DNA of 64,000 bases from Serinus canaria (taxonomy: Eukaryota; Chordata; Aves; Passeriformes; Fringillidae), in contig NC_066329.1 in the NCBI RefSeq assembly GCF_022539315.1, positions 7,353,072 through 7,417,071 of the forward strand, in the 5' to 3' direction. Numbering within the stretch: the first letter of the stretch is position 1; every line of letters starts with the position of its first letter. The notes under the pieces were generated by a model, which searched no databases, was not told where the DNA came from, and saw only the letters and a program-made list of their open reading frames with translations. A program made the position numbers and the translations under genes. This document shows positions 13,660-26,430 of the stretch, piece after piece.

Positions 13660-16600
13660 GGGCATGCCTAGCAGCCTCATCTGCACCCTGTCTTCTCTCC
13701 CCACCCACACAAGACCCTCCTTGTTGGCCTGTGACCACAGCAGCCATAGACAGCATGGGACAGCATCTGGATCAAATGATGCTCGGGGCAAAGAAAACCC
13801 ATCTGCTCTCCCTTTGGAGGCAGATATTTTTCACTTATTATGCTTGGGGGAAGGGCACTTCCAAGTTTATATTGGATTTCGACAGAGTTGGAAATGGAGC
13901 TGCAAATCAAACAGAGATCAGCTTATGATTTGCAACCAGGGCTTTCTAGGTGTCTGAAGCAACACTTTGGAAGGAGCGTAGGGAAAAGGAGAATGTAACT
14001 ACATCTCATTTGGATGGAGAGGACTCACAGATGTTAGGAATATTTTTGATCAACAGCTTTCCTGGCACTGATTGTGGTGGAATCCACAACCTTGACGGCT
14101 AGCTGAGTAAGAAAGTGCTGGCAAGCTCCTGACTGCATGCAGGCAATTTGCAATGCTGCCAGTCAATATTTCAGTGAAAACAAAATTGCAGGGATCATAT
14201 TAAAAGAGAAGAAAACAGAAAATAAAACAAAACAAAATCCAGCCTTTCCTTTTAAAAGAAACTCTGACACAAACTGATGGGAAAGTCCCTTCCAAATCAA
14301 AATGCAGTCTTTGTTTGTTTAAAATTAACACGCTGTGATGGGAGCCCTGCCGTGAGCACGCAAGGGCAAGTCTGCCAGCAGCAACAGAAGCAGACACAGC
14401 AAGAAGTGGCTTTACACAGGGACACCTGGGTGGCATGTTTAGTACAGGCCTGCAGGAAATGATGCAGAAAGAGGTTTATAGTTGTGTCCATTTGGTGGAG
14501 GAAATGTATGCAGCAGGCAGGGGTCTGAGCCAAAAACCTAGACCCAGTCTTTGGGAGGGGAGAATTGATGAGAGAAAAGGAGAGAGCTTCTCTGGCAGTG
14601 TTTTCAAGCTCTGGCTCTTCATGCAGCCATGCTGGCCTGTTAGTGTGAAGCAGTGGTATTACTGTGAGAGACTGCAAGCAGTGTAGCCTGGGCAGTATCC
14701 CTCACTGGACCAGCCTTGAGATGACTGACACGGACTCTTGGGGGCATCTGAACGCCTGGTACAGCTCACAGAGCCATCTGGAGAACCTTCAGAGCTCTCT
14801 GAATTGCTCCCACCTGCGTGGCTGGTGCTCACAGCCACTGAGCCAGGCCCTTTTCTGCCCTGGCCTCAGGACTAAGCTTGGCTGAGTGTGCTGCCAGTCA
14901 GTGGGGAGTCCCCAGATGTCTGCTGAAGGCAGCTTTACAGCACATCCTGCTAGAATGACATAAAGAGCCCAGAGACAGGCCTGTAACACAAAAATATTTC
15001 AGGCCAAAAGGTACATTCTGCTCAGAGAACATTTTTCTTGCTACAGTGAAAGGCATAAAATAATCTGCTCTAGTTTGGTCACTAAATTGATCAGTACAGA
15101 ATGCAATGAACATGTTCTAGTTGTTGGTTGCATGTCTCTAGCTCAGTTTCAAAGACTGGTTCAATAACAAAAATAATGACATGTTCATTATTGTATAAAC
15201 ATTCGATGCTCACCCGGTAAATTTCTTCCTGCAGCCATTAAGCCTGTATTAAATCAGGTTGTCTCTGCAGAGCTTGCACTGTGAGCACCTCTCCTGTGCC
15301 CAGAGAAGGCCAGCCATGTACAAAAGGAAGTGGCTGGGGATAGCTCAGTTGTTTGGAAGCCAAATCACATAATACTGAGAAACATTAAAATGCTAGCTGC
15401 TTCATCCAACAAGGCTGGCCCTTTTCTGCCACCCTGCCTAGCACAGAGCTGCCCAGGGAGCAGCTCTGGCTTTGCAAGCCAACACAGCTTGGGCTGGGTT
15501 TGCAAACTCTGATGTAAGCTTTGGTGATGCTGCCTGGTCCTGCACTTCCCAAGATGTCCCAGGGATGAGGACTCATGGGACTGAAGGGACAAAGTAACCT
15601 TCCACAGGTTTCACAGTATGGGACACTGAGTGTTCAGGCAGATCTCTCCCAAAACTGGATCGCCAAAAAATATGGAAATACAGAACAAACCTAGCAGACA
15701 GCAGCAGCAGATGCAGGTTCATAGATGTCTGCTCATTACCAAGCCTCACTCCAGCTGAGACTTAAATAGGCTCCTTTATGCACAACGGGAGAGGGAGCGG
15801 AATTGAAGGAAACTGGCAATTACACAATTTTATTTCCCTGCTAGCCCGTTTGCTGTGCATCAGGTGGCTCTGCACTCACACACCAAAGGGGCTTGTGAGC
15901 ACTAAAGTGAAGCACAAAGCCAGCTTGATGCTCTGCTTTCACTGGGAGGAAGTTTCTGTGTGCTTTTCTGGATGTGGTGTGAAAGCACAGTGAACACATT
16001 ATTTTGCACCACAGGTGCCTGAGACACAGCGACTTCCAGGCTTCACTGTGTCCCTTTCTGAGAAGGCTGCAACCTCTCTCGAACCTGAGGGTGCCCAGAA
16101 ACAGATGCCAGGGTCTAAGTTTAACACCACACCAGGGTTTATCTGTATAGATGCATCTGCAATCTTCTTCCTTACCTTTTAATACAAACAAACTTCCACT
16201 TTCTGAAATCTCCACCCTAACTCCAGTGGGGTTGACTGGCAAAGCACCTAACACATGATGTAGTGCTTGATGAGGTGCTTGGGTGCAGTCACGCTCTCTC
16301 AGCTCTGCCACTCACCTTGCTGACACTTTTAAAGAATATATCTCCAAGAGGGCAAAACATCAATGTTCACTTCATTGGAGAGAGATCTGGAACTCTGACT
16401 ATTCCCTTATGGATAAGCCTTTAAGAATTTATTAGTGATGAAACCAGTGTGTTTCTTCAGAAACTTAATAGGGTTCCATAAAATTACTTCAATAACTTTA
16501 AAAATTTAATGGTGAACAAGAACCTTTCCAAAGGCTTTTTGAACTGTCCGACAGAATCCCAGAGTGGGGATATAATTCTGCAATAAATTTTGCAGGATGG

Positions 16601-19600
16601 TTAAAAGATTTTAATTTCCTATTACCTCCTGCAAGTCTTTGCCATCCATTTAAAGCAACTACATGAACTAAAAACACTGTAGTCACTTTTCTCTCCCAGC
16701 GATTTACAAGAAAATATTTACTGTTTGGGGGAAAAAGCCCAACAAACTAGAACAAGTATCCTTTTCAGAAACACAGACACGCAAACACAAACACTCTGCC
16801 AAGTCCTGCTCTTATACACTGGTGCAAACCCAAATAAACACGGGGAAGTCAATGGAGTCAGTATGGCTTTACCTGGCTGAACCGAGGCCGGGAGCTGGGG
16901 CCGAGTGCCCGGAGCAGCAGAGATGGAAGGAAAGGCTCATGCTGTGAGTCCCCAAGCAGCTCAGCAGCAACATTAACAGGCTCCACGGGGAATGTGTTCA
17001 GCCCTTGTTAGCAGGAAGGATGGCCAGAGAGGCAGGGAGGTGAGGGAAGCAGCGAGCACATGCGTGCACGGCTCACACGGTTATTAAAGAAGAAAACGGC
17101 AGGAACCCCATGGCTGAAAGCAAACCCCAAACCTGGCCTCCCTCCTCCCCTCCCACAGGACAGGAACAGAGAGCTCCATCACTCACAGCACTGATTTCAA
17201 ATGAAGCTAACAGAGAAAAATCAAGCCCAAAGCAGAAACAGCATGAACTGCTAGAGGCTGATCAGGACAGCAGGGTCCTGTCGTCAGCCCCAGTCCTGCC
17301 CTGGGAGGAAGGAAGGAAGGACTCAGCCTCCAGAGGGGCAGTGAGAGGAGCAGGAGAAGCAGTGACATGCTGACAGCATCCTCTGTTCCTGAGGTCTCTT
17401 GCTGGGACTTACAGACCTTGCAGCACTGCACACAAAAGAGTGGCCAGATCCATTTGCAATTAAACAGCACGCCCTGGTCTCATTGATCACTCCCATTGAT
17501 TGCCCAGAAGGAAACACCAGCTGACCCGGGGTCAGATCCAGCTGCCCCCTCACCAGCACTGCCTTGTCAAATCCCGGGTAGATGGCCAGGCTGCCCTGTT
17601 CTGTGCTGGTGACCTGCAGGGTGAGGGGCTGCTGTGCCTGCAGCAGTCCCCAGTGGGCTGTCACAGAGCCCAGCACAGCTGCCCATGGTACCCTGTCAAA
17701 CTGCTCCATAACACAGGAGCAGAGCTCAAAAGGGGCATCACAGAGCTGGGAAAACCAGCACAAGCCTGGGCTGAGCAGTTTCAGGCTGGGCAGCTGGAGA
17801 GAGCAAGGACTCTCCTCTGCGAGGAGCAAGGCTGATTTAAATCCTGGGATGTGCTGGGCACAGCTCAGACCCACACCAGACACCTCCCCTCATCCTGCAC
17901 TGCTCCCCCTTTGGAAGAGGGAATCAGGTTTATATCCAGCGTTTAATTTTCTCAGAAACTGAAGCTCTGCAAAATCTTCCATGAATAAAACACGTCTCTG
18001 AGGTATTTTAAAAGCAGAACTGAGAAGACCCAAGGGTTTTGTGGGGGTTGCAACTGCTGCTCCTAACATCAGCCCCCTACAGCATCCTTCTGTGCTGAAA
18101 TGCAACCAGGGACCACAGCTGGAGACAGCACTGGGACTTTACCCACTGGCTTTTGCAACTCGAGAAAAAAGAAAAACAAACTACAAACAAGGAGTAAAAA
18201 GATGGTATCTTTCAAACGTCCTTTAAAAGCCTAGGCAATGTAAACTACTACAGGCACTTGGAAGGAATTTCTATCTTTTTCTTCTGATTTACAGTTTGAT
18301 GGTCCTTTTATCTACTTCTACACGAACTGAGAAAAGCTAGAATGTGCCTACTCAATCAATATGAGCTTGTGCTGGCCTGTTCAGGATATATAATATTTTG
18401 CTTTTATAGTTTATTTTAAATAAAAAGTATAATTAAAGAAAATAAACCACCCACTTCATAACATTTATACAACGAAGACTTTATTTATTTTATTTACGTT
18501 TTGGTAGGCAAGGCACAGCATGCTGTTAGCTTTCTGTGATACTTAACAAAGCCGCATTTGAAATTTAAAATCTTTAAGGAAATTAACAAATTCTGTGGAG
18601 GAAGGGCAGTTGAGCAAAGAGACTTCTTACATTACCCTAGATAATTGTGCATATATATGTTTCTGTGAGTCTCTCTCTACTCCAAAAACATATCCATGAC
18701 TTGGAAGCTTTAAATCAAAAAGCAATTTCAGTCTGTAATTCTCAAATAAATAATTAAACACATTTTATCTCCTACAGTATTGCTTCTATTCATTCTAATC
18801 CCACTGACAGGAATGCAGCAACATACTCCACCACATCCTTAAAGTAAGAAAACAAAACACAAGATACCAACCAGAAGGCCTGGAAATGTTTATAATTCAA
18901 CTTTTCAACTCTCCTGGCTGCAGCCTGAAGCTACAAAGAAAGCTCTATGCTGGCTCAGTGCAAGGGGAGAAGCCTGGAGATGGCTGTGAAACCATATGGC
19001 CACGGGTGCAAGCAGAGCCTGCTGGCCTGCACGAGGCAGCCCTCACTCTGGGAGGCACACAACACTCAGTTTGTGTCAAAGTTAATAAATTATCCACTTT
19101 TGCAGCCTGAGTTTTACCAAACTCACCGGACAGTGTGGTTACGGTGAATGGTCTCTTGCTTGTCCATCATAATTTCACAGACAGCTGCTGCAGGTAGGGA
19201 TGGCTATAGCCTGGGCTAATAAACACACACAAAGTAGCTAACAGGGGAGACACAGAGTGCATTCCCATTCCCAAAGGGAAGGCTGAGCTTCCAGAGCCTA
19301 GCCTGCAAAATCAGAAAACTACAGTACTAAAAGAGTGCACTTTCTGCACTATTTTCTGTGTTTAGTTTTGATTTGAAATGTGGGTAACTGGCTGTGACTT
19401 GGGTGATTATCTTGGTTACCCATGCTTTTTGAAAATCAAAGTCCTCCTTCTCAGACCACTGCATAATTATGTTTATACACATGCAAGAAAGCTAATTTGC
19501 TCATCCTGGTGGCAAAATTAGATGGAACTTTCCAGAAAGAGGATGCTGGGATGGGCTCACACACTGGATTTATCATTAAACTCAGGGCACCCAGTACTGT

Positions 19601-20760
19601 CAACTCCAGGAGCATTTAGAGATCACAAACTATCTCTAAAACAAGGTTGAAACCAAAGTATTGGGGCTTCTTTATGACTGCCTGCTGGCTCTGAAGCACA
19701 GAAGAATCAAAAATTCTAGGCTCTTCTCTGTAGTCAGGAAGACTGAAGTCTTGCCTAAATAACAAAATTAAATCTTAGATTTTGGTACAATCCTCTGAGG
19801 GCTTGGGTTTCATGAAAAAAACAGAGTCTTGTAAGCTTGTGATAAAATCACCAGCGATGCAGCATGGGGAGCAGAGCAGCTGCAGAGCATCCTGAGCACT
19901 GTATAAATCATAGCAATATGGTTGTTATCTAAATAAATGCATTACTTATTTTATTTATTATTACAGATGCTGCTGTGGAAATTTTGCATGCCTGTAATCA
20001 TGGTGGACTCTTATCCAAAGCTGCAGCTGTAAATTATCATCCCCCTTAAGCTCCCTGGCTGCGCAGGTAATCAAGCACAAGATGGTGACCTCATCAAAAT
20101 CTAACCAGAACATGGGGATAAAACTGAGATCAAGAGACAGGATGTGATCAGATCCCACTGTGGACCCCACACAAGAAAACTGGGAAAATTTATGACATGT
20201 CTCCTGACCTCTATTCATGTAAAACACAGCTGACTGCCTGGCTGGGTGCAGTGAGACTTGTTTGCTCTGCCTGTGTGGACCTTGCAGTGATGGAAAGCCC
20301 TCTCTCCTGGCACAGCAAGGTAAAGCCCTGAAGGAGAGGGGGACTTGATTACAGGAGATGCTGTCCCAGCCCAGACAGGGAGTCTCTGACCCTGACAGCT
20401 GGAGGCAGAGCACTGGGGGACAGGACCAAGGCGTGCAGGCAAGCCCAGGAGACACTGGGCTCCTGAGTCCCCTGGCAGTGCTGAGCATCCTCTGAGCTGT
20501 GCTGCTGCAAACCTGTGCCAAGCACGGCATTCTGAGCTCAGCTGCATTCAGGCTGTTTTCTGCTTCACCAGGCACTCACAGGTTCCTCCTGGAGAGCTGA
20601 CTTGCTGCTCTCCCGTCCTGCTCCTGCCCCCCTTGCCCCTCCTTTCCCCTCTCACCCCATCTCACAGTAATAACCATCAGTTTTTAACAGCATGTCCTAC
20701 ACTGGAGGTTTTGTAGTTCCAGCTTTTAAAATGATTTAGTGTGACAGTTTAGTGCTGAAT
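13660..20760. other. Non-coding DNA, no gene recognised
   Basis: Apart from the possible SINE remnant at 15332, the stretch is unique sequence. 18370-18500 is markedly AT-rich (TTTATTTTAAATAAAAAG, TTTATTTATTTTATTTACG). The frames of 186 codons (17323-17883, minus) and 204 codons (19961-20575, minus) fall in GC-richer DNA and have no recognisable features. Confidence 0.65.
15332..15410 (+). mobile_element. Possible tRNA-derived SINE remnant
   Basis: GGCTGGGGATAGCTCAGTTG at 15332-15351 matches the 5' end and A-box of a tRNA-type promoter (TAGCTCAGTTG). A degraded B-box-like GCTTCATCC lies about 58 bases downstream, against about 44 in an intact tRNA. The middle cannot fold as a tRNA cloverleaf, so it is not a functional tRNA gene. 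tRNA-Ile-derived SINEs with this head are known in songbirds. The assignment is tentative and could be chance. Confidence 0.3.
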
Positions 20761-20761
20761 T

Positions 20762-20822
20762 AAAAAGAAAAAAAAAAGAATAAGAAAAGGGAAGAGAAGA
20801 AGCAGAGAGAAAAAGGAGAGAC
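20762..20822 (+). repeat. Purine-rich (A/G) tract
   Basis: About 60 bases are almost exclusively A and G, with only isolated T or C interruptions. It is low-complexity and could favour triplex DNA. It sits at the left margin of the 20880-21410 candidate conserved region. Confidence 0.8.
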
Positions 20823-20879
20823 AGTCCCCTTAAGGCAACAACATTACGGAGCAGTGATCTCAGAGGAACAAGGGTTCTT

Positions 20880-21410
20880 CTCTGGTTCAGATGTGCTTGT
20901 CAGAGCTCAGTGTCGTCTCTGAACAAGAAATCTCTCTCGCTGGCCCAAGGCACAGTTTTGTGGTCAAGAGGACAGAAAATAAAGGGAGGGAACTTCAAAG
21001 AAGCATAAGCTGCATTAGCCCGCTGGGGCGGGTGGCTGCGGCACATCCCATGGCTGACAATTATGACCTGCATGCCGAGAAAGCTTGCCTCCCTCTTGTC
21101 AGAGGGATAAGACACAGGCTGTGAGCTTTAGAGCTTTGAGGATGTGTACAGTTCATGATGAAAGATAGCACTTCAAAGCCCTCTGCCTAGAAACCCAGGG
21201 AGAAGTAAGAGCGGAGGGTAAGCAATCTTTTTTCCTGGGGGGTGCATATGCGGGGGAAGGATAAGACTTACTTTCACTGTCATTTATTATTGCCATGAAA
21301 ATGAAGCCTTGCACTGTTTATGGAATCTCTCATTAAAAGGATCTCTTGATAAATCGCTTGACAAACATTCATTAATTAAGTCTCTGAGCGCACTTGGCTG
21401 ACAAGCATTA
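20880..21410. promoter_or_regulatory. Candidate conserved non-coding block (texture only)
   Basis: Two stretches stand out. At 21015-21120 there is CATTAGCCCGCTGGGGCGGG followed by ACAATTATGACCTGCATGCC. At 21270-21410 there is CATTTATTATTGCCATG, ATAAATCGCTTGACAAAC and ATTAATTAAG. This mix of homeodomain-like sites with retained CpG in unique sequence is typical of developmental enhancers. No exon is supported. A MIR-like piece begins at the right edge. Confidence 0.3.
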
Positions 21411-21470
21411 GTCTTCATTTTGCAGGAGGGGGAAATTGAGGCATGGAGCTCAGCGAGCCCCCAGCAGCCA
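21411..21470 (-). mobile_element. Short MIR-like fragment (antisense)
   Basis: The plus strand has GTCTTCATTTTGCAGGAGGG then GGAAATTGAGGCATGGAGC. This resembles the reverse MIR core CCATTTTACAGATGAGG then AAACTGAGGCACAGAG. Only about 35 bases match convincingly, so it could be a different ancient SINE. It directly abuts a candidate conserved block, 21270-21410. Confidence 0.5.
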
Positions 21471-22400
21471 GGGCAGGGCTGGGTCCTGGCCAGCCACTCT
21501 GCCACCAGACAGATGGATTACACTGCTCCCTCTGTGCCCAGCTTGATTTGGACCCAAAGACAGGAGCAACATACTGTTCTCAACAGACTTCAAAGCTCTT
21601 TTTCCCCTCACTGCTGCCCAGTGCCTCCCAGGGCTGCAGGGCAGACAGGGCTGTGCAGGTCTGGCTCCTCCATGGGCATCTCATGCCCCAGGGGCTTCTG
21701 GACACCTCCTTCATCTCACAGGCACCTCCCCACCCACAGCCTGCCTGGGGTTATGAATTGAGAAACCCTGGCTGCTGCCCAGGCTCCACTTTTCTTTGGA
21801 GGTTTTCCTCCCTGGGGCCTCTGAGCTATCAAACCAAGCAAGAGAACAGCTCCTTTAAGACATCCACTACACTCTCACTGCTGCAGTGGCCTTGGGTTCA
21901 AGCACTGGGGACTCAGCAGGTCACCTGGGCTGCAGCTGCAAGGCTGTTGAGGTACAAACCTCTCCTGCTTTCCCTGGCATACAGCAGCTCTGGAGCAAGG
22001 AGTGGTGCAAGGAAGCTCAACTGCCTCCAGCCAGACCCACGAGGGAAGCCCACAGCCGGAGGGAGCCACCAGTGAGGACCCAACGCTCAAGTCCAGCAAA
22101 TACCAACTATCCTACCCCACACACTTCAAAATATGATCACAGCAGGCAGGAGGAGGTCCTTGCAGTGACTGAGGGGTGACTGTCCCTCTCACCTCCTCAG
22201 CCCCACAACTCATCTGACCGTCACCCCTCTGCCTCATGCTCCTACCGGGAGACAGAGGGACAGATTTGGGTCTCGCCCATGCTTCCCCTGCCTTTCCTGG
22301 TACTTGCCCTTCAGAAAAAGGAAGGGCTGGCTGGCAGATTCCTGTGAGAAAGGAGCTGCATGAGAGAGCAAACAGACCTTTATTATTTGTTTATTGATTT
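21470..22400. other. GC-richer unique DNA, no gene recognised
   Basis: This holds the longest open frame of the window (210 codons, plus strand, 21443-22075), but its translation is Ser/Pro/Gln-rich without domain, signal peptide or repeat, and its start lies in a MIR-like piece. I see no splice-site pair defining an exon and call nothing here. Confidence 0.6.
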
Positions 22401-22879
22401 ATTCTCCAGGAGGATGTAACACCCGGCCCTCGGCAGCAAATGCCCTTGTAACTCTGCACTGCAGCGACAAGTTGGCCAAACAAACACTTTTCTGCGTCAG
22501 AAAACAAAGACTGTCAGCAGAGCAGATCAGGGCTTCTCTGCTCTTACTTTTAATTATTATTTCCTTACACAGAGGATTTAATCTCCTCTTCTGCTGTAAG
22601 CTCAAAGTGCCCCATTCAGCCTATTTCACAGCTGTGACTACCGAGGTCGCCCCGGGTCAGGACACCTCTCTCTGCAGCACAATAGTGCCTGCTCCCCAAA
22701 GTGGACATGCACGCCGTGCATCTGCTGCTGCAGATGAACTGGTGTCAGCAGGAGGAGCACGGCCACCGCCGTGGCCCCACCGGGGAGGGGGCAAAGGCAA
22801 ACGTTACCCAGAGAGCTCCAGACAAAAGATGCTGCTCCTCCGGCCCTTTGTGAAGCTCTCAAATGTGGTCAAAGGTTAC

Positions 22880-23480
22880 ATTTTACAGCTGTTCCAGCCT
22901 CAAATAAGCGTAACCCGCCTATCTTAATACTTAATTGCATTGCTAAGCTGCTGATAAACTAGGACGGCATAAAACAAACACAAAGGGCCAAACACATCCC
23001 CAGGGAAAGTTTGTGGGAACAGAGGGACTTGCACCAAACAATGAACTGGGAACACGGGGAGTTGCACCAGACAATGAATCCACTTTACGTGTTTTAGAAG
23101 CCTGGCTACCCTCAATAAAAGCTGCAGCATGGATGCTGCACGTTTGCTAGCTAATATCTCTCCAAAAAGGCCGCCAGTGTTTACAAAAGAAGGGCACGGT
23201 GCAAATGCCCACGGGAGAGGATGAGCGCGTGCCGCACCACGCGTGTGCCCATCAGGAAACCGTGCTGAGCTAATCCCCTCCCCACAGAGCCACCAGGGCT
23301 CCAGCCCTGGAGAACACGGCCTTAAATCAACGCTCTTATCTCACAAAAGGAATTTAAGTGCAATGCTTTGAAAGTCACTTTCTCCCGGCCATATGGCATC
23401 CCCCAGCCTGGTCGTGTAGGAGCGGCGTTCATTTGCATGTGCAAGAGACAAATCTGGCTCTTGCATTGCGGGAGTGATAA
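22880..23480. promoter_or_regulatory. Candidate conserved non-coding block (texture only)
   Basis: Notable words include TTAATACTTAATTGCATTGC, GATAAACTAGGACGGC, ATATCTCTCCAAAAAGGCCG and, at 23400-23480, GTGTAGGAGCGGCGTTC, ATTTGCATGTGC and GCATTGCGGGAGTG. The octamer ATTTGCAT is at 23431-23438. A 33-bp tandem duplication at 23014 interrupts the block, which argues against uniform constraint. Confidence 0.28.
23014..23079. repeat. 33-bp tandem duplication, two diverged copies
   Basis: Copy one (23014-23046) holds TGGGAACAGAGGGACTTGCA then CCAAACAATGAAC. Copy two (23047-23079) holds TGGGAACACGGGGAGTTGCA then CCAGACAATGAAT. They differ at about six positions, so the duplication is moderately old. 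It lies within DNA otherwise resembling a conserved block. Confidence 0.92.
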
Positions 23481-25424
23481 CAGGGCGAGGGGTAAAATTT
23501 AGCACTGTTTGGGTTTCTGCACAATATCTTTGCTGAGGAGAATTTCTCTCACCTATCAAGCCAAGTGCCAAATGCTGAGGTAGCCCCAGGAGAGCCTGCC
23601 CACGATGGCAGGCCATGCCATAAGCAAGGCACAGGCCAGGGTAAAAGAGAAAACGAGATGAAACCCATGATCTGAACCCAAAGCTGGCAATGTCTACACC
23701 CACATTAAAGCAAACAGGAACAGGCTGAAATTATAGGGATATAAACAGCACTGAACACAAACTTCAAGACAGCAAATTCACAGGCATTCGCACATTTAAC
23801 TTCCTGATAGGGAGGTATTTTGAAAACTCATGTTGCTGAGCTGCTCCATGATATGAAGGGGTGGGGGATCTTGGGCTTCAGCACAAGGAGGAGCCAACAA
23901 AGCTGCTAACGCTTCAACATAAGCCTCTCCAGCAGATCTCCGTGCCAGGCATTATGCAGGATGGCAAGATTTTTGTTTTGCCGAGGCAGTGCCATATGGG
24001 CAATCTGGTTTGCCTTATCAGCAAGCCAAGTGAGAGAAGAGAAATGTTCTTCCCCACCATTTGTTTAAATTTCCCTCTTTCCCCCAGATAAAGCTGCATA
24101 CTTTTGTAAAAATATCTACAAATGTAATAACATAATGGGCTTGTCATCGGTTTCCACATTTGGCATTGAAAATCTGCAAAGCTTGGAAAGAAAGAGAATT
24201 CCTAATAGTTACTGCTGCTGAAGAGCCCAGCTAAAAACTGGGCCTGGATCCAGGTGATGGAGCACACCAAAACGCCTTTCCATGTCCAGCACCTACTCCT
24301 ACACAACTGCAAATTGTTCCTTTCTTGGCCCCACTGAAATAATGCAAGAAGTTTATTTCATCACTTCTTGTTGATGGGCCTCATCTCCCCTCTTTGGGGT
24401 ACTTGCATGCCCTTAACATCCACTACTGCTGTGAACTGATTTTATTTTGCAGCTCAATGCAGAGGATGCTGCAGACAGCCACAAGCCCTGGCAATTAATT
24501 TGGAGCCACACAACCCTCCCAGCACGGCAAAGTGGAACCATTCCCAGCACAACATTTTCCACTGTGTACCACAGTTTGCCTTCTCCAAGGCTGTTCCTTT
24601 GGCATTTCTGCCCGGTATCCATCTCAGTGAGATTATCCCTGGGAACACACAGAGCAGAGCAGCCTGGTTTTATGGCTGTGCCGAGCCCTCAGAGGAGGGC
24701 TGGGCGTATTTAGAGATCTGTGGCTGTGCCCCCCGAGGGGCTGTGGAACGAGGCAGTCTCTTAGCAACACCCAGTGCCTCTCACAGGTGACTGCCACTAA
24801 CAGCAGGAGCGGAGCTGCGCCGTGCTGAGCACCCTCCACCATGTCCTGGAGAACCAAGGCACAAATGCTCCGTGGGCACTGGCAGGGGAGGGACGTGCAA
24901 GCCCTTGTCAGGATGACACAGACAGCACTGAAATAATCATTTGTTTAAAAGAAATGAGGATTTGATTGTATTAGAGGGAGAAGCACATCCCCTACAGTAA
25001 GGACTCCTTTGTCAGTAATCCCTCTCTCCAAGACTCTTGATACAAATCTTACTGGAAGGGAAGAAGTCCCACCCCACACTGAGACAATGCAGCTCTAAAT
25101 TTTAACTTAAATCATCACAAGCCTGTAAAGCTGATCTTTAAGACAATGTGTGTGGCCAAGCTACATGCTCTGGCAAAACTGATGTCCTGCTGTTCGCACG
25201 ACACGGATTCACAACCCAAATCTCTCGCTGTAAGATAAGGAAAGCATTTCTCCAGATCACTTACCTTTATTTGCTGCAGGGGAGAACAGCTTCTCAGAGC
25301 CTACAGAAGCCTGAAAAAGGAAGAGAAAGAGAGGGTGAATAATCGTGAAGGAGAAACTGGGAAGGCTTGCTCACAAAAACACAGCTCATAAAACAAGTGG
25401 GTTATCTGGAGACCTGCAGTTGCG

Positions 25425-25447
25425 CATTGCACCTGGAGGGTGCAATG
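25425..25447. repeat. Short perfect hairpin
   Basis: CATTGCACC and GGTGCAATG pair perfectly across a five-base loop (TGGAG). The stem is 9 bp, with one further possible G-T pair. Such stems occur by chance in a window this long. Confidence 0.8.
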
Positions 25448-25630
25448 TTGTGCCATTAAAGAACGAGCATGCATCCTGAGGAGATGAAAGCCAAGCAAGA
25501 GGACTGTCCTGATCTCACCCAACTACATCCTCCTGTCTCGTTTGTTTAGGCAGCCATGCAATGCACAGCTATTTTATCCATGATTCCTCGTATAAAAACA
25601 AAACCAGTGAAACTGCTATCAAGCTGAAGG

Positions 25631-25647
25631 AAAAAAAAAAAAAAAAA
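25631..25647 (+). repeat. Poly-A run, 17 bases
   Basis: Seventeen consecutive A. No adjacent retrocopy body was recognised upstream, so treat it as a simple repeat. Confidence 0.9.
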
Positions 25648-26397
25648 GAAACCAAACCAAAACACATTTCAAAGGCTCTCTCACTGAAAATAAGCTCAAT
25701 TCTTGCTGAACATGCAAAATGTAATTTGTGTATTGGAAACACAAGTTGCAACTGAACACATCTGTATGAAGGAGGGTGTTGTTCAATATTATGCCAAATG
25801 ATAGGTACATGCTGCTATGCACTTAGTTGAGTATGAAATAAAACGACTTCCTCTTGGAAGAAGCCCGTATCCTTGCAGACTGGGTTGCACTATGCTGTCT
25901 GAACTTCACAGCAGTGTATTTGTGCTCCTCACAGCTCTGGGAAACAGTTAAAGAAATCCAATTAACCTAAACCTTGTAAACAGCTTCATGATAATCAGGG
26001 TCACTGGGTTACAGACAAGATGATAACGACAGACAGGGAAAAAAAAAGTCCATTCATCATAACTAAAGCTTTTATGAGTTAATTTGATGGCTTCCTTTCC
26101 TCCCCCCACTGATATCAAGCAGTCAACCGATTTCAGCATAAGCTTTTCCTCCTCACTATCTGATAAAATAGCAAGAAGCCTCTCCAGAATCAAAGCTGGT
26201 CTGGGAGCAGGAGCACGATCAACATTACTACCATCTACAAGAAAGTATCATCAATGTGTAGGCACTGACTGCTGCATGAATAAAATGGGTGAAGTACAAA
26301 GCTGACGAGCAAAAGATACTGAAAGTGAAAAAAGCCTTTTTCCCCTGGCTCTGCTTTAAAAACAATTAATTAATTCAACACATGGCTGAACGAAGTT

Positions 26398-26430
26398 GAT
26401 TTTATTTTTGATTTTATTGATTTTATTCTA
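26398..26430. repeat. Short GATTTTATT-type tandem repeat
   Basis: GATTTTATTTTTGATTTTATTG then ATTTTATT gives three copies of GATTTTATT with one variable spacer. AT-rich simple repeat. Confidence 0.85.

Noticed and set aside
17320..17345. CTCF-like CCTCCAGAGGGGCAG
   Set aside because: One extra G breaks the spacing of the constrained core.
17323..17883. 186-codon minus-strand open frame
   Set aside because: Overlapping plus-strand frames of 111 and 126 codons are equally open; no domain.
19961..20575. 204-codon minus-strand open frame
   Set aside because: Cys/Ser/Leu-rich composition typical of random GC-rich DNA, no recognisable family, and a second minus-strand frame overlaps it.
21443..22075. 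210-codon plus-strand open frame, the longest in the window
   Set aside because: Starts in a MIR-like piece, lies in GC-richer DNA with several overlapping frames, and shows no domain, signal or repeat. No splice context.
22394..22927. 177-codon plus-strand open frame
   Set aside because: No domain, crosses CpG-bearing unique DNA better explained as non-coding.
24062..24232. Possible exon: pyrimidine tract plus CAG near 24087 followed by about 45 open codons
   Set aside because: No credible 5' splice donor before the stop, and the translation is not recognisable.
25631..25647. Poly-A runs at 25631, 34346 and 59839 as tails of processed pseudogenes
   Set aside because: No gene-like body or target-site duplication recognised upstream of any of them.
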